From contig JBBSQW010000007.1 of NCBI GenBank assembly GCA_038243635.1, forward strand, positions 62,001 through 126,000: DNA of 64,000 nucleotides. Reading direction: 5' to 3'. The notes beneath the pieces were generated by a model that saw nothing but the letters and a program-made list of their open reading frames with translations, was not told the DNA's origin and did no database searches. Of the stretch, positions 18,504-27,379 are shown piece by piece (positions within the stretch are counted from its first letter, which is position 1; each line of letters opens with the position of its first letter). The position numbers and the translations under genes were made by a program. This DNA comes from Pseudopedobacter sp038243635 (lineage in GTDB: Bacteria > Bacteroidota > Bacteroidia > Sphingobacteriales > Sphingobacteriaceae).

Positions 18504-19307
18504 ATGAGATATTTTTTCCATATCGCTTACAGAGGCGCAAATTATCACGGCTGGCAAAGAAATGTAGAAGTAATTAGTTTACAGCAAGTTGTTGAAGAAA
18601 AAATTACTCAGGTTTTAAAAAACCCCAGTTTTATTAATGGTTGCGGACGTACGGATGCACAAGTAAACGCGAGTCAATATTTTTTTCATGCTGATCTTGA
18701 AATTGAATGTCAAGAAACTTTCCTTTTTAGGTTAAACCGAACCTTACCGGATGACATTACAGTTTTCGATATTATCCCAATGGAAGGCTCTCCGCATGCC
18801 CGGTTTGATGCGACACAAAGACGATATGACTATTTTATCCATACTTACAAAGATCCATTTCTGAACGTATGCAGTTCGCAATTCTTAGATTTGAATTTAG
18901 ACTTTGACAAATTTAAAAAGGCTACCGCATTATTAACGCAGTACAATGATTATCGACCTTTTTGTACTTCGCCCGATAAAAACGCACACACGATTTGTCG
19001 TGTTTCTGAAGCAAAATGGCTAACCAAAGCTGATGGCAAGCAACTGCGTTTCCAAATCTCGTCTAACCGGTTTTTGAGTAAAATGATTAGGATTATTGTT
19101 GGCCAATTAATCAAAGTAGGAACCGGTGAAATAAGTGTGGAAGCTTTTGAAAACTATCTCATTAATAAAGAAACTCCTAAAATATTGAGCCTTGCACCAC
19201 CTCGTGGGCTTTATCTGTCAAAAGTTATCTATCCGTATTTGGATTTGACGCCCAGAACTGAGTTTATGGGGTTAAATTTCGGTGATGATGGTTGGGAATT
19301 AATTTAA
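18504..19307 (+). CDS. truA: tRNA pseudouridine(38-40) synthase TruA
   Basis: 267 residues, normal for TruA. The catalytic Asp51 is in GCGRTDAQVNA, preceded by YRGANYHGWQRN. The conserved C-terminal parts include FLSKMIRIIVGQLIKVGTGE and LAPPRGLYLSKV. It converts uridines 38-40 in the anticodon arm of tRNAs to pseudouridine in the cytoplasm. It stands alone, with terminators on both sides. The start ATG directly precedes RYFFHIAYRG, the usual N-terminus. Confidence 0.96.
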   Translation: MRYFFHIAYRGANYHGWQRNVEVISLQQVVEEKITQVLKNPSFINGCGRTDAQVNASQYFFHADLEIECQETFLFRLNRTLPDDITVFDIIPMEGSPHARFDATQRRYDYFIHTYKDPFLNVCSSQFLDLNLDFDKFKKATALLTQYNDYRPFCTSPDKNAHTICRVSEAKWLTKADGKQLRFQISSNRFLSKMIRIIVGQLIKVGTGEISVEAFENYLINKETPKILSLAPPRGLYLSKVIYPYLDLTPRTEFMGLNFGDDGWELI

Positions 19308-19312
19308 GTTTT

Positions 19313-19335
19313 AAAGAGTCAGAGACTCTTTTCTA
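19313..19335 (+). terminator. Intrinsic terminator after truA
   Basis: AAAGAGTC-AGA-GACTCTTT followed by TCTATTT, five bases after the truA stop. Confidence 0.8.
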
Positions 19336-19394
19336 TTTGTAAATTCGAAGAACGCTTCGCTTAATTCTCTGGACAGTGAGGTGTTTTGATAGCA

Positions 19395-19547
19395 CTAAGG
19401 TTTTACTTTTGTGATTTTACCATCTTTCATGATTACCAACACAGAATTTTTCTGCTTTTTAAACTCAATTAACCTTTGGTAAGTTAATTCGAGCCCAACT
19501 TTTATTTTATCAAACAATTCAATTTGTTTTTCAGCTGCGGTTTTCAT
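19395..19547 (-). CDS. Small protein associated with zeta-toxin remnant
   Basis: 50 codons, intact: it begins MKTAAEKQIELFDKIKVGLE and ends KDGKITKVKP. It resembles the short proteins that accompany zeta-toxin-like kinases in Bacteroidetes, as I recall them; that association is from memory and needs a search. It lies 14 bases downstream of the truncated toxin gene, on the same strand, and was probably its operon partner. The antitoxin function is inference. With the toxin destroyed it may be on the way to loss. Confidence 0.5.
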   Translation of the reverse strand: MKTAAEKQIELFDKIKVGLELTYQRLIEFKKQKNSVLVIMKDGKITKVKP

Positions 19548-19561
19548 AGTCTTTTAATTCT

Positions 19562-19645
19562 TTAAACATGATAATTTCCTGCAAATGATGTTGTTTCTCC
19601 AGCGCCATTACAGCCGGCAATGATGTAAAGATTTTTATCATCCAT
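19562..19645 (-). pseudogene. Zeta-toxin-like kinase remnant (N-terminal 27 codons)
   Basis: The frame begins MDDKNLYIIAGCNGAGETTS and stops after 27 residues. This is the N-terminus of the bacterial zeta-toxin-like P-loop kinase family, whose normal Walker A here is GCNGAGKTT. The Walker lysine is Glu in this copy and the remaining roughly 170 residues are absent. The intact small gene follows at 19547. Confidence 0.7.
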
Positions 19646-19719
19646 TATCTCAAAAATGCATAATAATATGTCTTTATTTAGAGTGTTATAACAGCTGTTT
19701 TTATACCATTAACTTTTTT

Positions 19720-20544
19720 TTACAAAAACAAATCTTCCGTTACGTTCGGAATAATTCCCTTTTCAGCTGCCTGCTCAAACAAAATTTCAATAGCTTTTTT
19801 ACCCTCTACGCCCAAGTCAATTGAATATTTATTTACATACAAATCAATGTGTTTGTACATCACAGCTTCTTCCATTTCTTGTGCGTGAGATTTGATAAAG
19901 CTTAAAGCCGATTTTGGATTCGCAAAAGCATATTCTACAGATTTACGGATCAATCGATTTACTTTTTGTTTAACATCATGGGGCAAGCTTCTTTTAATGA
20001 CAATGCCACCTAATGGAATGGCACATTTAGTAGTTTCTTCCCAAAATTCACCTAAATCTTTAACTTTTTGCAAACCTTTATCTTGGTAGGTAAACCTATT
20101 TTCGTGAATAATTAAACCTAAATCTATTTCCCTATTCAACAGTTTTTGCTCAATATCAGAAAAAACCATTTCCACTTTATTTTGCAAATGCGGATAAGCC
20201 AAGCTTAATAAAAAATTGGCGGTAGTATATTTCCCAGGAATCCCGACTTTCAAATTTTGGTCGCTTAAATCTTGAGCGCTTTTACAAATCAACATTGGTC
20301 CAACGCCAAAGCCTAAAGCGCTACCAGCATCCAGCAAAACATAATCTTTTACGGCGTAAGCGTAAGCGTGGTAACTCAACTTGGTAATATCTAAATCGCA
20401 ATTAAATGCTTTTTGATTCAGCGTTTCCACATCGTCAAAAGAAACTTCAAACTCTAACCCTTCAGTATCTATTTTATGATGGATAAGTGCATCAAAAATA
20501 AAGGTATCATTTGGGCAAGGCGAAAAACCTAAAGTCAGTTTCAT
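19720..20544 (-). CDS. mqnD: 1,4-dihydroxy-6-naphthoate synthase (futalosine pathway)
   Basis: 274 residues. MqnD is recognised from GFSPCPNDTFIFDAL at the N-terminus, DVETLNQ, TKLSYHAYA and GSALGFGVGPMLI. It turns cyclic dehypoxanthine futalosine into 1,4-dihydroxy-6-naphthoate in menaquinone synthesis, in the cytoplasm, with a periplasmic-binding-protein-like fold. The futalosine hydrolase gene lies 76 bases upstream on the same strand, so the two are likely cotranscribed. Their presence implies the futalosine rather than the o-succinylbenzoate route. Confidence 0.95.
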   Translation of the reverse strand: MKLTLGFSPCPNDTFIFDALIHHKIDTEGLEFEVSFDDVETLNQKAFNCDLDITKLSYHAYAYAVKDYVLLDAGSALGFGVGPMLICKSAQDLSDQNLKVGIPGKYTTANFLLSLAYPHLQNKVEMVFSDIEQKLLNREIDLGLIIHENRFTYQDKGLQKVKDLGEFWEETTKCAIPLGGIVIKRSLPHDVKQKVNRLIRKSVEYAFANPKSALSFIKSHAQEMEEAVMYKHIDLYVNKYSIDLGVEGKKAIEILFEQAAEKGIIPNVTEDLFL

Positions 20545-20620
20545 ACTATTTTAAGTAAAATGTTAAAAGTAGAAAGTCAAAAGTAGCCAGCATAAGCTCG
20601 TATTTTTAATCATAAACCTT

Positions 20621-21268
20621 TTAGATGCTAAATCCTTTAATGCCGATAATTAGCCAATCGTTTAAGTTTTTAACAGCTAAAGGCAAGTTCCAATTCTCTC
20701 GATTGCGTTTCTCCACGTAATTAGAGATAGAACGCACTTGTAAAGCTTCTGTTTCTGCTTCTTCACAGGCGTAAAAAAAAGCAGCACCCTCCATTGATTC
20801 TATAGTTGGGTTTACGCGGTCGCGGATATTGCTAATGCTTTCTTCATTACCGTGAACGGTGTTTACAGTAATCGCGGTGACTTTTCTAAAACCGTCGGGA
20901 ATAATTATTTTCTCTGATGCCGTAAACTCCACATCGCCCAGACCCATTTGGTCTAAAGAAACAAACTCTTCATCATCTTCGGCGCCCAGTTCTGATAATA
21001 TATCCTCCCGCACTTCAACCAGTTGACCCATTTTTATATTGCGATAAAAACTACCAGCAATACCTACGTTTAAGGCCAAATCAAATTTTTCTTGTTCAAA
21101 AGCTTTTCCTAAAGCGTAAGCTGTTGCTACCATTCCTACGCCACTAATTAAAATTTTCACTTCGTTTTTACCGATGGTTAAATATTCATCGGCATTAAAT
21201 TTTGGAGCGTAATGTTTAATAAAAGGCTCAATTTCTTGATAGGTAGCAGCAACTAATAATATTTTCAT
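20621..21268 (-). CDS. mqnB: Futalosine hydrolase
   Basis: 215 residues from MKILLVAATYQEIEPF. An open extension of 22 codons upstream begins at a TTG and runs through a dispersed-repeat sequence, so it is rejected. Nucleoside-phosphorylase-like fold: ISGVGMVATAYALG, NVGIAGSFYRNIKMGQLVEV, and SMEGAAFFYACE with the base- and ribose-contacting Glu. It releases hypoxanthine from futalosine to give dehypoxanthine futalosine. It sits directly before mqnD. The aminodeoxyfutalosine deaminase needed to feed it may be the amidohydrolase at 40083. Confidence 0.93.
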   Translation of the reverse strand: MKILLVAATYQEIEPFIKHYAPKFNADEYLTIGKNEVKILISGVGMVATAYALGKAFEQEKFDLALNVGIAGSFYRNIKMGQLVEVREDILSELGAEDDEEFVSLDQMGLGDVEFTASEKIIIPDGFRKVTAITVNTVHGNEESISNIRDRVNPTIESMEGAAFFYACEEAETEALQVRSISNYVEKRNRENWNLPLAVKNLNDWLIIGIKGFSI

Positions 21269-21283
21269 TTTTATGATTTTTTT

Positions 21284-21302
21284 AACCACAGAGTTCACAG
21301 AG
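21284..21302. repeat. Solo repeat end in the mqnB leader
   Basis: AACCACAGAGTTCACAGAG resembles the AACCACATAG-type ends of the elements at 9688 and 34619 (shared AACCACA and AG phrasing). No matching opposite end was found close by. It lies 16 bases before the mqnB ATG. Confidence 0.35.
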
Positions 21303-21385
21303 CTTTTACGTAGAGGGAACGAGCTGGATGACAATTTTAATGGGGTGAAATAACAGAAAAGTAATAATGATAGACGATAATTTTT

Positions 21386-21478
21386 GCGTTAACGATTACA
21401 GCGACATCCTTTTTGTCGTTCTGAGCGGAGTCGAAGAATAAGGCAAAAAGATACAGCGTAAAGCGTGTTAAGACGCCC
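21386..21478 (+). repeat. Dispersed modular repeat (plus orientation)
   Basis: Head GCGTTAACGATTACAGCGAC, middle containing TCGTTCTGAGCGGAGTCGAA, tail GTAAAGCGTGTTAAGACG. Head and tail are nearly those at 2226-2300, while the middle is shared instead with 46313-46375. It lies in the gap between mqnB and queD. Confidence 0.7.
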
Positions 21479-21593
21479 TTAATATTTTTAAAAATTACTT
21501 TATCAAACATTAAACTTTTAAACCAAACCGCAATTTAACCACAAAAATACACAAATCCGCTCACTAGCAGGTTTTCGTTGTAAATCCTTTACG

Positions 21594-21601
21594 TATATTT
21601 G
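21594..21601 (+). promoter_or_regulatory. Promoter -7 box for queD-folE
   Basis: TATATTTG fits the Bacteroidetes consensus and lies 16 bases before the queD ATG at 21618. GTTTTCGTTG about 14-22 bases upstream could serve as the -33 region. Confidence 0.5.
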
Positions 21602-21617
21602 CAATTATTTTTGAAAA

Positions 21618-22031
21618 ATGATTTATATCACAAGGAAAGAGCATTTTAATGCTGCACATAAACTTTGCCGTGAGGATTGGAGTAAAGAAAAGAACGAAGA
21701 GGTTTTTGGAAGGTGTGCAAATACAAACTGGCATGGCCATAACTACGATTTATTTGTTACCATAAAAGGGGAAATAAACAAAGAAACGGGCTTTGTAATA
21801 GATTTAAAGGAGCTTAAAAATATTATTTTAGAAAGTGTGGTCGATAAGCTTGATCATAAAAATTTAAACCTCGATGTGGATTTTATGAGAGGCAAAATGG
21901 CATCAACAGAAGTTTTGGCCATGGAAATTTGGGAGCAGCTTGCAGACAAAATAATGGATAGAGGAGCTGCTTTACATTGTATTAAACTTTACGAAACCGC
22001 GAATAATTACGTGGAGTATTTTGGAGAATAA
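21618..22031 (+). CDS. queD: 6-carboxytetrahydropterin synthase / PTPS family
   Basis: 137 residues. The PTPS fold is shown by the zinc ligands His15 in FNAAHKL and the pair in NWHGHNYDL, the cysteine in FGRCAN, the Asp-His pair (DKLDHKNLN) and the C-terminal Glu in KLYETANNYVEY. It acts on 7,8-dihydroneopterin triphosphate, made by FolE, whose gene starts 3 bases downstream. QueD makes carboxytetrahydropterin for queuosine; a biopterin-type or folate-shunt role cannot be excluded from sequence. Confidence 0.9.
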   Translation: MIYITRKEHFNAAHKLCREDWSKEKNEEVFGRCANTNWHGHNYDLFVTIKGEINKETGFVIDLKELKNIILESVVDKLDHKNLNLDVDFMRGKMASTEVLAMEIWEQLADKIMDRGAALHCIKLYETANNYVEYFGE

Positions 22032-22034
22032 AAA

Positions 22035-22649
22035 ATGAACGACAACGGAGATATTGGTTATCAAAAAACGGAGAGATATAATGAGGAAGTAATAGAAAAT
22101 ATTGCAAGTCATTATACCCAAATATTGGGCGCTATTGGTGAAGACCCAAAAAGAGAGGGGATTTTAAAAACCCCAGAAAGAGCTGCTAAAGCTTTACAAT
22201 ACCTTACTCATGGTTATGATTTAGATGCTGCCGAGATTTTAAGATCGGCGATGTTTAAAGAAGACTATAGCCAAATGGTAATTGTAAAGGATATTGAAGT
22301 TTACTCTTTATGTGAACATCATCTGTTACCCTTTTTTGGGAAAGCGCATATTGCTTATATCCCTAACGGACATATTGTTGGTTTAAGTAAAATTCCGCGT
22401 GTGGTTGATGTTTTTGCTCGCAGACTACAAGTACAAGAGCGTTTAACTAACGAAATTAGAGATTGCATACAAGACACTTTAAACCCTGCGGGAGTTGCGG
22501 TGGTTATTGAGTGTAAGCACATGTGTATGAGTATGCGTGGCATTCAAAAACAAAACTCAGTGACTACTACGTCGGCATTTACTGGTGCTTTTAGTAACGA
22601 TAAAACCCGATCGGAATTTTTAAAACTAATTACTGCTGACTTATCTTAA
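22035..22649 (+). CDS. folE: GTP cyclohydrolase I
   Basis: 204 residues. Zinc ligands are in SLCEHHLLPFFGKAHIAYIP, with the third in ECKHMCMSMRGI; ending motifs QNSVTTTSAFTGAF are typical. It converts GTP to 7,8-dihydroneopterin triphosphate, the entry step for folate and queuosine. It begins 3 bases after queD and ends 29 bases before fabD, so all three may be one transcript. N-terminal about 20 residues are variable, as usual for the family. Confidence 0.97.
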   Translation: MNDNGDIGYQKTERYNEEVIENIASHYTQILGAIGEDPKREGILKTPERAAKALQYLTHGYDLDAAEILRSAMFKEDYSQMVIVKDIEVYSLCEHHLLPFFGKAHIAYIPNGHIVGLSKIPRVVDVFARRLQVQERLTNEIRDCIQDTLNPAGVAVVIECKHMCMSMRGIQKQNSVTTTSAFTGAFSNDKTRSEFLKLITADLS

Positions 22650-22678
22650 ACAGTAAGCATAAACCAAAATTAAATAGC

Positions 22679-23560
22679 ATGAAAGCATACGTATTTCCAG
22701 GACAAGGCGCTCAATTTGTTGGTATGGGTAAAGATTTATACGATAACTCTGACCTAGCCAAAGAACTTTTTGAAAAAGCCAATGATATTTTAGGTTTTAG
22801 AATTACCGATATTATGTTTAACGGTACTGAGGAAGATTTAAAGCAAACTAAGGTTACCCAGCCTGCTATATTTTTACATTCTGTAATTTTAGCCAAAGTT
22901 TTGGGAGACGATTTTAAACCAGATATGGTTGCAGGTCACTCTTTAGGAGAATTTTCTGCTTTAACTGCTACTGGTGCGCTTTCTTTTGAAGATGGATTAA
23001 CTTTAGTTTCTAAAAGAGCAAACGCCATGCAAAAAGCATGTGAAATTCAGCCATCAACCATGGCGGCTGTTTTAGGTTTGGATGATTTTACGGTTGAAGA
23101 TATTTGCCAACGCGTTAGTGATGTAGTAGTGCCAGCAAATTATAATTGCCCAGGTCAATTGGTGATTTCTGGCAGCATTGCCGGTATTGATAAAGCTTGC
23201 GAATTATTGTTAGCAGCTGGTGCAAAAAGAGCATTGAAATTAAATGTTGGTGGTGCTTTCCACTCGCCTTTAATGGAGGCAGCTAAAATGGAGTTGGAAA
23301 CGGCTATTGTTGCTATAGATATTAACGAACCGCTTTGCCGTGTTTACCAAAATATTGATGCCAAGCCTTACTTAGACGTCCCTAGTATTAAACATAATTT
23401 AATTGCACAACTAACGGGTTCTGTAAAGTGGACACAAACTATGCAACGCATGCTAGAAGATGGCGCAACATCTTTTACTGAAGTTGGACCAGGGACTGTA
23501 TTACAAGGACTTGTTAAAAAAGTAAACCGCTCTATTCCTACAGAAAGCGCCAGCATCTAA
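22679..23560 (+). CDS. fabD: Malonyl-CoA:ACP transacylase
   Basis: 293 residues. Catalytic Ser88 is in GHSLGEFSAL and catalytic His in GGAFHSPLM (about residue 199). The N-terminus FPGQGAQFVGMGKDLY and the arginine in SKRANAMQKAC are conserved. It loads malonate from CoA onto acyl carrier protein for fatty-acid synthesis. It follows folE closely and ends in a strong terminator. Confidence 0.97.
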   Translation: MKAYVFPGQGAQFVGMGKDLYDNSDLAKELFEKANDILGFRITDIMFNGTEEDLKQTKVTQPAIFLHSVILAKVLGDDFKPDMVAGHSLGEFSALTATGALSFEDGLTLVSKRANAMQKACEIQPSTMAAVLGLDDFTVEDICQRVSDVVVPANYNCPGQLVISGSIAGIDKACELLLAAGAKRALKLNVGGAFHSPLMEAAKMELETAIVAIDINEPLCRVYQNIDAKPYLDVPSIKHNLIAQLTGSVKWTQTMQRMLEDGATSFTEVGPGTVLQGLVKKVNRSIPTESASI

Positions 23561-23572
23561 AAAAATACCTTT

Positions 23573-23605
23573 AAAAAGCAGGAATCAAGGTTCCTGCTTT
23601 TTTTT
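23573..23605 (+). terminator. Intrinsic terminator after fabD
   Basis: AAAAAGCAGGAA-TCAAGG-TTCCTGCTTTTTTTT: a 12-base stem and a T run, 12 bases after the fabD stop. Confidence 0.92.
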
Positions 23606-23674
23606 GGCTTGGTTTTAGGCTACAGTTTAGAACGCTATATTTATAGCGTTCTAAAAAATGCAGAAATATAATCC

Positions 23675-26600
23675 TTGAAAACTTCCACAAAAATACGTTG
23701 GCTTTTATTTTTAGTTACCATTGGCTTATTTGCTACCTCTTTAACTGCAAGATGGGCATCAACCCAATTGGTTAAACTTTATGATATTGCCGATGATATT
23801 AGTGAGCGATTAATTAAAAAAGAAAAAGAGATTTATGGCTTTTTGGCGATTAAAGCAAATGTTAATGACCTTAAAACTTTACCATCCAATCCAAAAATTG
23901 CAGCAAACGTACTCCACTACTTTACAGAAAAAAACATCTTCTTTCAGGTTTATCAAAAAAACAAACTTGTTTTTTGGTCTGATGCAGTAATAGCCCCCAA
24001 TAATCCCCAAACGGCGAAAGAAGGAACCAGCTTTGTACAGTACAGTAATGGCAGTTATGAGCTTGTAAAAAAAACAGACGAAGATTTTTCGGTATTGTTT
24101 TTTATCCCCGTACAATCACGCTTGCCATTTAAAAACCAATACTTAAACAATGACGACTCTAAAGATTTCATCATTAGCGACAGAAATATAAAAATAGCGA
24201 ATATAGCCGATGCCGACGTAATTGATATCAAAAGTAGAAATGGCAAATACCTTTTCTCGATCAAAAAATCCAAACGAAAAATAGATATCCCTTATAGCAA
24301 TATTGAGATATTTTTATGGGGTGTTGGTTTATTTACCTTGCTTTTATTGATCAATAGTATTTGTAAATATTATGCAGATTCTGGCAGTCCAGTTTTAGCT
24401 TTACTTGGTTTAGCAGTTACCCTGTTTTCTTTGCGTTACTTAGGGCTAAAATATCACTTCCCCGAAGCTATTTATAGCATGGAACTGTTTAACCCAACCG
24501 TATTTGCGTCTAACTTCTACTTCCCTTCTTTTGCAGATTTTATTTTAAATACAATTTGCTTTTTATGGACTATCGTTTTTGCATTCTCCTATAAAAACAG
24601 GATGTTTAATCCTATAAAAAACAAGTTTGTAGGTTACAGCATTATAATCTATAGTGCATTGTTTATCATCCTGTTATCTTACATTTATTCTGATATATTC
24701 TTCGGATTAATCTTTGACTCCAACATCAATTTAAAAGTTTCTAACCTGGTTAATTTAAACTTTATCAGCTTTTTGGGAATTTCAATGATCATGTTCGCAT
24801 TATTAGCTTACTATCTTATTATAGATATTCTGGTCAACTTAACTACTTACATTCACGTTAGCGTAAAAGGTAAGAAAATAGCGCTTTTAATTCTTTTCTT
24901 AAGTCTTTTAATAACCACCTTGGTTTTTCACCAGAATCCAGTTTTTCTTATTCTCATTTTTGCTGTTATTTTAATAACCATTAAGCTCAATTACCAACCA
25001 AATGACCGAGCTATTTTCCCAGCTTTATTACTTATTTCGTTTGTATTTGCTACCATAGTATCTTTAAAGTTGAATGCTTACGAAGGTTTTAAACAACAGG
25101 AAATCAAAAAAACTTTACTTTTAAAGCTATCGTCGGTAGAAGATCCAAACGCTATTATTTCTTTTAACGAGATTGAGAAAGACATTATTAACGATAGTTA
25201 TTTTGCAACGTTATTAAAAACTAAAACATCAAACAACATTAAACTTAATGCAAGGGTAAGCAATAAGTACTTAACCAATTACCTTAACAAATTTGATTAT
25301 AAGGCGTATTTGTTTAACCAGTCAGACTCTTTGGTGAGTTATGGCAAAAATGTAAAAATTGATAGGTTTAAAAACCAAGTCGAAAATTCTTCTTTAAAAA
25401 TAAGCAATTACTTTTATCGCTTAAACAACACTTTTGGCTACCAAAGCTACTTCGCAATAATACCTATAAAGGAAAATGGAACCACGGTTGGAACTTTGGT
25501 TTTAGAATTAAACTCTAAACAAATCACCATTAGTGGCACCTTTCCCCAACTGTTGCAAAACGGAAATATTAGCCAAAATTCGGAGCTTGCGAATTACTCC
25601 TACGCTTTCTACCAAAACAAAAAATTAGTAAACCAATATGGCGTTTTTATTTACGATTTAGTTAATACATATGTAAATGTAAAAAACAAAAACTTTACCT
25701 TTCTTAATAAAAATGGTTTCGAACATTTGATTTATAAACCCTCTGCTAACACCACCATTGTGGTTACCAGCGAAACAAATACTTTTTGGAGAGAGCTTGC
25801 GTCTTTATCTTTTTTCTTTATCATATTTTTACTGTTTGCCTTAATTATAACATCATACAAATGGGTTATAGTTGGTTTTGGAAAGTATAGTTTTAGTTAT
25901 CAGTACTTTAGAAAAAGAATTTTAGAAATAAACAATAGTTTACTTTATAAAACTCGTATACAAATTGCTTTAGTATTGGCAGTTGTAAGCTCGTCTTTAA
26001 TCATTGGAATCATTACGTTTTCTTACATATCCATACAGTACAAAGAGCAACAACAAGACTTTACAAAAAGCAAAATACGCACCATTACAGATTCTTTTGA
26101 GCAAAGTTTGTTTGACGATTCACAAGCTTTTAGTGAAAACTCGGGAAACATTACTTTTGATGAATTTGCGAAACTCTATAATTCTGACCTGAATTTATTT
26201 GATGTAAACGGACGACTAATTTACTCTACTCAATACAAAATGTATGCGATAGGTTTAATTGCAGATCGGATGAATGCCGAAGCCTTTTTAAATCTCAAAA
26301 TCAAGAAAAAATCGGAATTTATACAGGATGAGTCCATCAACAGGTTGCAGTTTACATCGGCATACATGCCTATAAAAAACAAAAAGAATAACGTTATAGC
26401 TTACCTGCAACTTCCTTATTTTGCTAATCAAGATGACTATAATCAAAAAATTGGCACCTTTTTAAATTTGCTTATTAATATTTACGTTTTAGTTTTTGTG
26501 GTGATTGGTTTCTTTGCCTTTGTAGTTGCTAATCAAATTACCAGTCCACTAACGTTGATACAGGAAGGTTTTTCTAAAACGCGGATTGGCACCAAAAACA

Positions 26601-27379
26601 ATACAATTGCGTGGAAAAGGAACGATGAAATTGGAAGTTTAATTATGGAGTACAACGGCATGGTTGAAGCCTTGGAAGAAAACGCAAATAAACTGGCGCA
26701 ATCTGAAAGGGAAACTGCCTGGCGAGAAATGGCGAAACAGGTAGCGCATGAAATTAAAAATCCGCTAACACCTTTACGTCTTGGAATTCAGATGTTAGAC
26801 AGGTCTTGGCGAGAAAAAGACGAAAGGTTTGATGAGAAGTTCCAAAAATTCAGCAAATCATTTTTAGAGCAAATTGACAGTTTAAGCCACATTGCATCCG
26901 AGTTTTCGAATTTTGCGAAGATGCCCGAGTTAAAATTGGAGCGGATAAACTTATTAGAAACCATTAATAAGGCAACCGAGATTTTTAGCCAAATGGGTCA
27001 TATTAAAATTAATTGCGACGAAGAAGTATTGAAAAAATGTTTTGTAAGAGCAGATAAAGACCAACTTTTAAGATCATTTAACAACTTACTAAAAAACGCC
27101 ATTGAAGCAATTCCTGACGGTAAAGAGGGTATTATTGATATTTCTGCCTATCAAGCAAATAATAAGGTCGAAATTAAATTAGCGGATAATGGAACTGGCA
27201 TTCCACTGAATTCTAGAAGCAGTATTTTTACGCCAAACTTTACCACAAAAAGTTCTGGAACTGGCTTAGGTTTGGCCTTTGTTAAACAAGCTATCCAAAA
27301 TGTAAACGGAAATATTTATTTTACCACGGAAACTGATGTGGGCACAACTTTCCACATCACATTACCAGTGGTTAGTTAA
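23675..27379 (+). CDS. Large NtrY-like sensor histidine kinase
   Basis: 1234 residues. N-terminal membrane segment (about 9-28), an extracytoplasmic part, a block of about 6-8 membrane helices (residues 205-470), another extracytoplasmic part, further membrane segments (about 705-725, 765-790, 925-950), then HAMP (NQITSPLTLIQEGF) and kinase core with His1025 in MAKQVAHEIKNPLTPLRL. ATPase motifs: NNLLKNAIEAIPDG, LADNGTGIP, GTGLGLAFVKQ. The start is TTG; the ATG at 23658 is out of frame. No regulator gene is adjacent. The next gene overlaps by one base, so its envelope product is probably functionally linked. Its size and two sensor regions are unusual. Confidence 0.9.
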   Translation: MKTSTKIRWLLFLVTIGLFATSLTARWASTQLVKLYDIADDISERLIKKEKEIYGFLAIKANVNDLKTLPSNPKIAANVLHYFTEKNIFFQVYQKNKLVFWSDAVIAPNNPQTAKEGTSFVQYSNGSYELVKKTDEDFSVLFFIPVQSRLPFKNQYLNNDDSKDFIISDRNIKIANIADADVIDIKSRNGKYLFSIKKSKRKIDIPYSNIEIFLWGVGLFTLLLLINSICKYYADSGSPVLALLGLAVTLFSLRYLGLKYHFPEAIYSMELFNPTVFASNFYFPSFADFILNTICFLWTIVFAFSYKNRMFNPIKNKFVGYSIIIYSALFIILLSYIYSDIFFGLIFDSNINLKVSNLVNLNFISFLGISMIMFALLAYYLIIDILVNLTTYIHVSVKGKKIALLILFLSLLITTLVFHQNPVFLILIFAVILITIKLNYQPNDRAIFPALLLISFVFATIVSLKLNAYEGFKQQEIKKTLLLKLSSVEDPNAIISFNEIEKDIINDSYFATLLKTKTSNNIKLNARVSNKYLTNYLNKFDYKAYLFNQSDSLVSYGKNVKIDRFKNQVENSSLKISNYFYRLNNTFGYQSYFAIIPIKENGTTVGTLVLELNSKQITISGTFPQLLQNGNISQNSELANYSYAFYQNKKLVNQYGVFIYDLVNTYVNVKNKNFTFLNKNGFEHLIYKPSANTTIVVTSETNTFWRELASLSFFFIIFLLFALIITSYKWVIVGFGKYSFSYQYFRKRILEINNSLLYKTRIQIALVLAVVSSSLIIGIITFSYISIQYKEQQQDFTKSKIRTITDSFEQSLFDDSQAFSENSGNITFDEFAKLYNSDLNLFDVNGRLIYSTQYKMYAIGLIADRMNAEAFLNLKIKKKSEFIQDESINRLQFTSAYMPIKNKKNNVIAYLQLPYFANQDDYNQKIGTFLNLLINIYVLVFVVIGFFAFVVANQITSPLTLIQEGFSKTRIGTKNNTIAWKRNDEIGSLIMEYNGMVEALEENANKLAQSERETAWREMAKQVAHEIKNPLTPLRLGIQMLDRSWREKDERFDEKFQKFSKSFLEQIDSLSHIASEFSNFAKMPELKLERINLLETINKATEIFSQMGHIKINCDEEVLKKCFVRADKDQLLRSFNNLLKNAIEAIPDGKEGIIDISAYQANNKVEIKLADNGTGIPLNSRSSIFTPNFTTKSSGTGLGLAFVKQAIQNVNGNIYFTTETDVGTTFHITLPVVS

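Noticed and set aside
21269..21334. 22-codon N-terminal extension of futalosine hydrolase
   Set aside because: It starts with TTG, runs through a dispersed-repeat sequence and precedes the normal family N-terminus.
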